DNA of 7,066 nt from Bacteroidales bacterium. Lineage in GTDB: Bacteria > Bacteroidota > Bacteroidia > Bacteroidales > F082. The stretch spans positions 1 to 7,066 of the forward strand of contig JAFWRA010000203.1 in assembly GCA_017508895.1 (NCBI GenBank), written 5' to 3'. Positions 1 to 4,035 of this stretch are shown one piece after another. Made by a program: the position numbers and the translations under genes. Numbering within the stretch: the first letter of the stretch is position 1; every line of letters starts with the position of its first letter. A model generated the notes under the pieces. The model did not search any database. It saw only the letters and a list, made by a program, of their open reading frames with translations, and was not told the origin of the DNA.

Positions 1-387
1 GCCGAGGAAGTCTTCGAGAAGACCCGCAACGAGGTGATGGAGCAGCTGAAGCAGTTCATGCGTCCTGAGTTCCTGAACCGTGTCGACGACATCATCATGT
101 TCAAGCCTTTGGACGAGAATCAGATTGCCGACATCGTGAGGATGCAGTTCCGCAGCGTGCAGAAGATGCTGGCTGCCAACGACATCAAGATTGACATCAC
201 CGATGCCGCTGTCGACTTCATCGCAAAGCAGAGCTACAACCCGCAGTATGGTGCGCGTCCCGTGAAGCGTATGATGCAGCGTGAGTTGCTCAACTCGCTC
301 TCGAAGATGATCCTTGCCGACAGCGTCGACAAGACGAAGACCATTATCGTAGATGTGCAAGGCGATGGACTGATTTTCAGGAATTAA
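1..387 (+). CDS. clpB: ATP-dependent chaperone ClpB, C-terminal fragment (5' end outside window)
   Basis: This is the last 128 residues of the Hsp100 disaggregase ClpB, which acts with DnaK/DnaJ in the cytoplasm to pull proteins out of aggregates using ATP. The reading frame is open from base 1, so the gene starts upstream of the window. The visible part begins in the second AAA+ module: the stretch FMRPEFLNRVDDI (about fragment residues 20-32) holds the family's conserved RPEFLNR segment with the sensor/arginine-finger arginine. It is followed by the C-terminal small domain, where YGARPVKRMMQ (residues 83-93) matches the conserved GARP(L/V)KR sensor-2 motif. The Walker motifs and middle domain are not in the window. 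ClpA or ClpC is less likely, because the text around RPEFLNR and the short tail fit ClpB better. The gene ends in TAA and is followed by a strong terminator, so it is probably the last gene of its transcript. Confidence 0.93.
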   Translation, partial: AEEVFEKTRNEVMEQLKQFMRPEFLNRVDDIIMFKPLDENQIADIVRMQFRSVQKMLAANDIKIDITDAAVDFIAKQSYNPQYGARPVKRMMQRELLNSLSKMILADSVDKTKTIIVDVQGDGLIFRN

Positions 388-406
388 GCCTTTGCCAAGT
401 CAAGTG

Positions 407-445
407 AAAGCCAAGAGGTGCAAAAGAACTTCTTGGCTTTTTTTT
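407..445 (+). terminator. Rho-independent terminator of clpB
   Basis: A perfect 10-bp stem pairs AAAGCCAAGA (407-416) with TCTTGGCTTT (431-440). It can extend inwards by three more pairs, including one G-U, leaving a loop of about 8 nt. The 3' arm runs into eight consecutive T (438-445). It lies 19 nt after the clpB stop codon. On the opposite strand no T-run follows the stem, so it probably does not serve the convergent antitoxin gene. Confidence 0.9.
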
Positions 446-447
446 GT
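428..447 (+). repeat. Left copy of a ~20-bp direct repeat flanking the toxin-antitoxin module
   Basis: ACTTCTTGGC followed by a T-run and GTTT. The first 16 bases (428-443) are identical to 1912-1927; the T-run here is 8 long instead of 6, and both copies then continue with GTTT. This copy is the 3' arm and T-tract of the clpB terminator. Its partner lies just beyond the toxin promoter, so the two copies bracket the whole module. Confidence 0.6.
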
Positions 448-451
448 TTAA

Positions 452-468
452 TAATTGTCAAACAATTA
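452..468. repeat. Short AT-rich inverted repeat at the 3' end of the antitoxin gene
   Basis: TAATTGT (452-458) and ACAATTA (462-468) form a perfect 7-bp stem with a 3-nt loop, overlapping the antitoxin stop codon. On the minus strand it is followed by TTAAAC rather than a T-run, so it is a poor intrinsic terminator. It may only protect or mark the 3' end of the transcript. No better terminator for the toxin-antitoxin transcript is visible. Confidence 0.35.
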
Positions 469-1461
469 CACAAGCCTTAGCAAAAACGCCTCAGAATAAG
501 GAATCAACTGGTTGCCGTCGCGATAATGCTTCCAAGCCTCTTCCTCATGGCTTCGGTCAATGATTTCTTGGGTGCTCATGGGCTGAATTTTGGCTAAAAC
601 TTCGTCAAGTGTTTTTAGTTCCTGTTCGCTGAATACGCTGGTGTCGCAAGAACTGCAACTCAAACGGGTGCTTTCCATGTCGTGCGCTACTACGATTTCC
701 TTGCAGATGCCGTCAATGTTGTCATAGACGGTGTCGTAATGAACGGGAACGGGCCCGTATTGGATGGCTTGGTACTGCAGTCCGCTGATGGATTGGCCGT
801 GCTGCTTGTAGTGCAAAAAATCGGCGTAGAACATCTCCTTGTTGAGTTTCGTGGGGAACAAGCCGCCTTCTTTGCAAATGAAGAATTTGACCATCTCGGA
901 TACCTTTTCGACGTTCATTTGGCCAAAGCCATTAAAGACAGAACGGCGGATGTCGCGATAGATGAGTTGCATTAGAGCCTCGTGTTCGGGTTTGGCTTCC
1001 GAGGCTAATATGGATTGATGCACCTTGTTATATTCGGCTTCGTCGAATTCGGCTCGGCTGTCTTCCAACAGATGAAGCATAAACTGGCGGTTCATGGCCG
1101 CCGAAAGCAACTTGCCGTTGGATTCGGAAGGCATCTGCCCCTTTTCGTATTGCGCATATTGGTTGACACCGAAACCCAGAATCTTGGTGATTTGCTGGTA
1201 ATTAAGTCCGTAATGCAACCGAATTTCCTTGATTTCCTCAGGGAAGGGGATGCTGTGGTTCACGCGATACTGTGAATAGAGTTCGTTGAACAGGAGTTCG
1301 TCCTGCTCCGTTGTGGTAAACCGCTCGCCAGTGTCTTCGCAGACATAATAGCGCACATGTACCGAAAACCGTTCTTTCCGGAATTCATGCTCTTCCACGG
1401 TGCTCACTTCTTTTACTTTTCCTCCAGTGAAAGGGCTTTTTATTTCGACATACTTTTCCAT
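466..1461 (-). CDS. MqsA-like antitoxin with HTH and C-terminal DUF4065 (Panacea/SocA) domain
   Basis: A protein of 331 residues, likely the antitoxin and autorepressor for the toxin encoded just upstream. Three parts are visible. Residues about 1-60 resemble the MqsA-type N-terminus (KSPFTGGKV near 8, YYVCEDTGE near 38-46), but with one cysteine where zinc-binding relatives have four. Residues about 74-126 form an XRE/MqsA-type helix-turn-helix (IRLHYGLNYQQITKILGFG, then YAQYEKGQMPS). Residues about 185-310 form a DUF4065/Panacea domain (MVKFFICKEGG, LNKEMFYADFLHYKQ, IQYGPVPVHYDTV). Panacea domains are known as antitoxin domains paired with many unrelated toxins. The start at 1461 is chosen over a longer in-frame start at 1671 because it follows the toxin stop by 1 nt, has an AGGAGG 6 nt upstream, and the extra N-terminus would be shadow sequence inside the toxin gene. 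Family assignment is firm; the partner relationship is inferred from operon structure. Confidence 0.88.
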   Translation of the reverse strand: MEKYVEIKSPFTGGKVKEVSTVEEHEFRKERFSVHVRYYVCEDTGERFTTTEQDELLFNELYSQYRVNHSIPFPEEIKEIRLHYGLNYQQITKILGFGVNQYAQYEKGQMPSESNGKLLSAAMNRQFMLHLLEDSRAEFDEAEYNKVHQSILASEAKPEHEALMQLIYRDIRRSVFNGFGQMNVEKVSEMVKFFICKEGGLFPTKLNKEMFYADFLHYKQHGQSISGLQYQAIQYGPVPVHYDTVYDNIDGICKEIVVAHDMESTRLSCSSCDTSVFSEQELKTLDEVLAKIQPMSTQEIIDRSHEEEAWKHYRDGNQLIPYSEAFLLRLV

Positions 1462-1462
1462 G

Positions 1463-1810
1463 TTATTCCTCCTTTTTGAATGCATAGTTAATTGGGTGTT
1501 CCGCAATATGGAACGAAATACAAATGGTTCGGTCGTTAGGTTGTCCCATGGCAATTTTGATGTAGAGTTCGGTACCTTCCATGTCTCTTCCAAACACCCA
1601 CATCTCATCGAAGAAATCGGCTGGCAAGGTCTCAACATAATCGTTTGGCTGCAATTGGCGCACAATTTCATCCCTCGCTTTAGGGGTGATGCCTAATGCT
1701 TTCAAGGCTTCTTCGTTCTTGTCCCTGTCCAAATAGAAGATGCCCCAAACATCGAACTTGATGCCAAACTGACCGAGAAAATCCTCTACTTCTTGTTTTG
1801 TCTTGATCAT
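1463..1810 (-). CDS. MqsR-family toxin (putative mRNA interferase)
   Basis: A protein of 115 residues, first gene of a toxin-antitoxin operon. MqsR toxins are RelE-fold ribonucleases that cut mRNA (at GCU in E. coli) and slow growth. The central and C-terminal parts match the family: LGITPKARDEIVRQLQPNDY (39-58) corresponds to the LGL...GLSESDF region of E. coli MqsR; EMWVFGRD (69-76) to its WQDVY region; and ELYIKIAMG (81-89) followed by ICISFHI (96-102) to its VYLKI...IVSF strands. Tyr83 aligns with E. coli Tyr81, but the positions of Lys56 and Gln68, recalled as functional in E. coli, seem to be Glu60 and Val72 (alignment by eye). This may be a Bacteroidetes subfamily with a changed active site. 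The toxin comes first, as in mqsRA, and its stop is 1 nt from the antitoxin ATG. No Shine-Dalgarno sequence precedes its ATG. Family likely; cleavage specificity unknown. Confidence 0.82.
   Translation of the reverse strand: MIKTKQEVEDFLGQFGIKFDVWGIFYLDRDKNEEALKALGITPKARDEIVRQLQPNDYVETLPADFFDEMWVFGRDMEGTELYIKIAMGQPNDRTICISFHIAEHPINYAFKKEE
1468..1473 (-). promoter_or_regulatory. Strong Shine-Dalgarno sequence for the antitoxin, inside the toxin 3' end
   Basis: On the minus strand AGGAGG lies 6 nt before the antitoxin ATG and within the last toxin codons (AAG GAG GAA TAA). It fixes the antitoxin start at 1461. None of the other genes in the window has such a site, as expected in Bacteroidetes, where Shine-Dalgarno sequences are uncommon. 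The placement suggests efficient antitoxin translation as ribosomes finish the toxin. Confidence 0.75.
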
Positions 1811-1819
1811 AATCTATCA

Positions 1820-1827
1820 GTAATTAC
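1820..1827. promoter_or_regulatory. Candidate operator palindrome at the toxin transcription start
   Basis: GTAATTAC is a perfect 8-bp palindrome between the toxin -7 element and the toxin ATG, about where transcription would begin. The antitoxin has a helix-turn-helix domain, and such antitoxins usually repress their own promoter, so this is the best-placed operator candidate. It is short and AT-rich and could be chance. Confidence 0.3.
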
Positions 1828-1831
1828 GATG

Positions 1832-1860
1832 CAAATATAAGTATTTATTTTATTTTAAAG
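1832..1860 (-). promoter_or_regulatory. Putative Bacteroidetes-type promoter of the toxin-antitoxin operon
   Basis: On the minus strand TATATTTG (1839 down to 1832) fits the -7 consensus TAnnTTTG. A weak -33-like CTTT (1860 down to 1857) lies 17 nt upstream. The predicted start near 1825 gives a leader of about 15 nt before the toxin ATG. Confidence 0.55.
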
Positions 1861-1910
1861 TGGAAAATTATCAAAAAATCACACCTTTTAATGTAAAAAA
1901 TGTCGTGATG

Positions 1911-1941
1911 TACTTCTTGGCTTTTTTGTTTTTGAGAAGTA
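1911..1941. repeat. 7-bp inverted repeat around the -33 region of the repeat-led gene
   Basis: TACTTCT (1911-1917) and AGAAGTA (1935-1941) are perfect inverted arms separated by 17 nt of T-rich sequence. The arms bracket the putative -33 element of the plus-strand promoter, so a regulator could bind here. The left arm also belongs to the flanking direct repeat at 1912-1931. Confidence 0.4.
1912..1931 (+). repeat. Right copy of the ~20-bp direct repeat flanking the toxin-antitoxin module
   Basis: The first 16 bases are identical to 428-443, followed by GTTT as in the left copy. The 5' half of the clpB terminator stem is absent here, so this copy is not a terminator. It lies between the toxin promoter and the plus-strand promoter and supplies the T-rich -33 region of the latter. 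Confidence 0.6.
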
Positions 1942-1953
1942 TTTGTAAATTTG
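1925..1953 (+). promoter_or_regulatory. Putative Bacteroidetes-type promoter of the repeat-led gene
   Basis: TAAATTTG (1946-1953) is an exact match to the -7 consensus TAnnTTTG. TTTG (1925-1928) lies 17 nt upstream, slightly closer than the usual spacing of about 19 for a -33 element. The predicted start near 1960 falls right at the beginning of the tandem repeats, so the first repeat ATG at 1966 would be only a few nucleotides into the transcript. Confidence 0.6.
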
Positions 1954-1965
1954 CGGCAATTAATA

Positions 1966-1989
1966 ATGGTCATGAATCCATCAGAATAA
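1966..1989 (+). CDS. Putative leader minicistron 1 (MVMNPSE)
   Basis: ATG at 1966 reads seven codons, M-V-M-N-P-S-E, then TAA at 1987-1989. The last A of the stop is the first A of the next ATG, giving TAATG. This is the first ATG after the predicted transcription start, so ribosomes may load here and pass on by reinitiation. The structure is certain; translation is inferred. Confidence 0.4.
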   Translation: MVMNPSE

Positions 1990-2012
1990 TGGTCATGAAT
2001 CCATCAGAATAA
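1989..2012 (+). CDS. Putative leader minicistron 2 (MVMNPSE)
   Basis: An exact duplicate of the first minicistron. ATG at 1989 reads M-V-M-N-P-S-E and stops at TAA 2010-2012, which overlaps by one base the ATG (2012) of the main gene. Translational coupling through TAATG is a known bacterial arrangement; here the repeat itself creates it twice. Translation is inferred. Confidence 0.4.
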   Translation: MVMNPSE

Positions 2013-2809
2013 TGGTCATGAATCCATCAGAGGTGATATACGAGAACGGAAGCACCAGTTTATGCCTTGATGAAGGCAAGGCTTTGCTGTTTTACAAAGA
2101 CGAGACCTACACTTTCGGTTACCAGCCTTACGAGCCGATGGCCATCATCTACAAAGACGATGCTCCAGTGGCCTATATCCATAATGCTTTTGATGTGAAT
2201 GCCGAGTGTCAAGCATTTATGACAAATCCGGAACGTCTTGTCAATACCGTCACGCGTCATTACCACAATGCCGAGCATTTCTGCCGACTCCTTACCGTCG
2301 CCATCGACCGTGGTTATGATGGGCAGATTGACGAACTTGAGAAGGAGATGTTTGAACAGGTGCGCTGGGAAAACCATGAGGTGTTTTACAAGACTGATGA
2401 CATCGAATTCGGACGATATGGTGATGAGCCGGAAGACGAGATTGACCCTACTGAATGGGATGAAGATCCTGATGCTGATATCTTAGAACATGCAGAATAT
2501 GAGATTCTATATGTCATCATCGATGGGGTGAGATATGTGTTGCGTGGGGATTGGATATCTACGTTGAGTCTAATAATCGCGGGTGAAAGCGGCAAGCAAG
2601 CTATTAAGGCGCGCATACACCAGTTCAATGGAATACCGGAGGCTTATCCCGGCTATTGGCGCGGTGGCGCACTTTTTTCCCTTATTGGAGGTGGAATAAA
2701 ATATAACACAGAGATATTCTGTCAAATACTTGCCTACGCTATCCGTACAGGCAAGAAAGACTATAACCTACGCGAGATTGAGAAAGCAATAGGCTTGCGT
2801 GAAGTGTAA
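2012..2809 (+). CDS. Hypothetical acidic protein of 265 residues with an internal duplication
   Basis: Not a family I recognise. No signal peptide or membrane helix is visible, so it is probably cytoplasmic. Two similar blocks occur: residues 84-113 (YHNAEHFCRLLTVAI..., ending ELEKEM) and 231-260 (YNTEIFCQILAYAI..., ending EIEKAI). They share the pattern Y-x(0,1)-N-x-E-x-F-C-x-[LI]-L-x-x-A-I and a later x-EK, which suggests two copies of one domain (about 20-113 and 162-260). A very acidic linker rich in Asp and Glu lies at 129-163. The C-terminal third uses ATA for isoleucine eight times against once in the first two thirds, hinting at a different history for that part. The start at 2012 lies in the third 23-bp repeat; a second in-frame ATG at 2018 is also possible. 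The gene is divergent from the toxin-antitoxin operon and ends 13 nt from the convergent DUF2007 gene, with no terminator in between. Confidence 0.8.
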   Translation: MVMNPSEVIYENGSTSLCLDEGKALLFYKDETYTFGYQPYEPMAIIYKDDAPVAYIHNAFDVNAECQAFMTNPERLVNTVTRHYHNAEHFCRLLTVAIDRGYDGQIDELEKEMFEQVRWENHEVFYKTDDIEFGRYGDEPEDEIDPTEWDEDPDADILEHAEYEILYVIIDGVRYVLRGDWISTLSLIIAGESGKQAIKARIHQFNGIPEAYPGYWRGGALFSLIGGGIKYNTEIFCQILAYAIRTGKKDYNLREIEKAIGLREV

Positions 2810-2822
2810 AGGGAAGTAATGG

Positions 2823-3065
2823 TTATTCGTCTTCCATCCCCGCGGCATTGATTTCGTCCAACAGTAGCATGGCCTTGTCATAGTCCTTTTCAAAGACGTA
2901 AACTGAGGCGTCGCCTTTGATGGTACTGGCTGCCCAGCCAGCACACAGACTCTCTTCCTGGAAGTTGCGGATGAGGAACTGGATGCCGTTCTGATCAAGA
3001 ACGCTTCCGATGAACTCTGCATTGACTATTGAGCCTGAATAGACTCTTTTGATTTCGTTTTCCAT
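2823..3065 (-). CDS. DUF2007 domain protein (small putative signal-transducing protein)
   Basis: A protein of 80 residues that fits the DUF2007 family: an opening strand with a valine/tyrosine-rich start (IKRVYSGSIVNAEFIGSVLD, 5-24), then NGIQFLIRNF, and a C-terminal VYVFEKDYDKAMLLLDEI (55-72). These proteins are small soluble alpha/beta folds related to the PII/ACT-like shape; their role is not established. The start at 3065 is chosen over an in-frame ATG at 3122 because the latter lies inside the upstream transporter gene, and a TATCTTTG -7 element sits between the two. It is the last gene of the pnuC operon (37 nt after the transporter stop) but probably also has its own promoter. Confidence 0.83.
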   Translation of the reverse strand: MENEIKRVYSGSIVNAEFIGSVLDQNGIQFLIRNFQEESLCAGWAASTIKGDASVYVFEKDYDKAMLLLDEINAAGMEDE

Positions 3066-3089
3066 GGCATTACTTTTTTGGTGGTGCTG

Positions 3090-3097
3090 CAAAGATA
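3090..3097 (-). promoter_or_regulatory. Putative -7 element for the DUF2007 gene
   Basis: TATCTTTG on the minus strand, immediately downstream of the transporter stop codon and about 25 nt before the DUF2007 ATG. It is identical to the -7 elements of pnuC and rarA. No good TTTG -33 element is seen upstream. It supports the shorter start of the gene. Confidence 0.5.
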
Positions 3098-3102
3098 TAT
3101 AA

Positions 3103-4023
3103 TTATTTTGATTTGTCCACATTCAGCATCACAATCGCAAACAGCATCACTAAAGCCGCTGCCCACTGCACGGGTGAATACTTTGTTCCATTCACGAAAT
3201 AGTCTAATACCACGGCAGTGATGGGATACATCAGCTCAAGGAAGGTGGAAAGTGAAGCTTTCACATGGCGCAAACCGTAATAATACAGGAAGATAGCTCC
3301 CGAACCCGTGGTCAGGCCGATGAGGGTGATGAAAAGCCAGTTGCGGGGTGTGACTTGAGAAAAGTCACCGATATGGCCAGCAAAAAGCACAATGACGAGC
3401 ATGATCAAGGTGGTGAAGCCATAGCGGAAGAAAGTAGAACTGACGAAGGAATAGTTGCCTAAAATCTTCTTGGAAAACACCGTTGAGCTACCGAAGGAGA
3501 AGGCAGCCAGCAGCGAGAGCAGTGCCGCATAAACCGTGGTGATGCCCTCGGTACTGAAATCGGGCAGCGACCAGCCGAAGGTGAGGAAATAGCCACCGAT
3601 GAGGGCGACGCATGCCCAAAGCGCAAAGTGCTTCTTGATTTGCTCCTTCAGAATGATGCGTGCCAAGATGACTGCAAAGACTGGTTGCAGCTTTTGCAGC
3701 AAGACCACGACCGAAAGGTTGTTGAAATGCAACAAAAACAGCGACTTGACGATGGCCAAGGTGCCCAAAGCACCACCAAACAAGGCGATGAGCAAGAAAT
3801 AGGTCAAGTCGGAGCGCGTCATGGTCTTCAAGTGGCGGTATTCCCTGTAGAAGAACAGGTTCATCAGCAAGAATGGAAAGAGGTGAATCACGAAGACCAC
3901 GAAGGCTGTGTTGAGGTTGTAGAGTTGCGGAGTGAGCAGGATGCCGTCCACGCCCCAAAGCATGGCGGATAAGGCCACGGCCAATGCCCCGATGAGTTTT
4001 GTATTTTGTTGGTTGTCTTTCAT
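3103..4023 (-). CDS. EamA/DMT-superfamily transporter
   Basis: An inner-membrane protein of 306 residues with about ten hydrophobic helices (roughly 10-30, 38-58, 74-94, 100-122, 132-152, 162-182, 192-215, 228-250, 258-277, 284-302), the normal size and layout of two fused EamA repeats. The ends of the repeats carry typical motifs: LLQKLQPVFAVILARIILKE (108-127) in the first half and FLELMYPITAVVLDYF (261-276) in the second. Members of this family export or import metabolites such as amino acids, vitamins or nucleosides; the substrate cannot be read from the sequence. The gene begins 12 nt after the phosphodiesterase stop, so it is probably co-transcribed with it and with pnuC. A role in moving a related vitamin or nucleoside is possible but unproven. 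Confidence 0.9.
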   Translation of the reverse strand: MKDNQQNTKLIGALAVALSAMLWGVDGILLTPQLYNLNTAFVVFVIHLFPFLLMNLFFYREYRHLKTMTRSDLTYFLLIALFGGALGTLAIVKSLFLLHFNNLSVVVLLQKLQPVFAVILARIILKEQIKKHFALWACVALIGGYFLTFGWSLPDFSTEGITTVYAALLSLLAAFSFGSSTVFSKKILGNYSFVSSTFFRYGFTTLIMLVIVLFAGHIGDFSQVTPRNWLFITLIGLTTGSGAIFLYYYGLRHVKASLSTFLELMYPITAVVLDYFVNGTKYSPVQWAAALVMLFAIVMLNVDKSK

Positions 4024-4035
4024 TTTGATCAGCTA

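Larger units (their letters stand above)
1962..2030 (+). repeat. Three perfect tandem copies of a 23-bp unit spanning the start codon
   Basis: Copies lie at 1962-1984, 1985-2007 and 2008-2030 with no mismatch. Each begins AATAATGGTCATG and ends ATCCATCAG. The unit holds two ATG codons, a TCATGA palindrome and an ATGG-N8-CCAT inverted pair. Since 23 is not a multiple of three, successive copies fall in different reading frames: the first two each encode a short peptide and stop, and only the third reads into the 265-residue protein. Confidence 0.95.

Noticed and set aside
407..468. Bidirectional terminator serving both clpB and the antitoxin
   Set aside because: On the minus strand neither hairpin is followed by a T-run; only the plus-strand direction is well supported.
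1462..1671. N-terminal extension of the antitoxin (start at 1671)
   Set aside because: The extra 70 codons lie inside the toxin gene in another frame, and a strong Shine-Dalgarno sequence marks the start at 1461. The Cys residues in the extension are not a zinc finger of the real protein.
1962..2030. CRISPR-like array
   Set aside because: The three 23-bp copies are directly adjacent with no spacers, and no cas gene is present.
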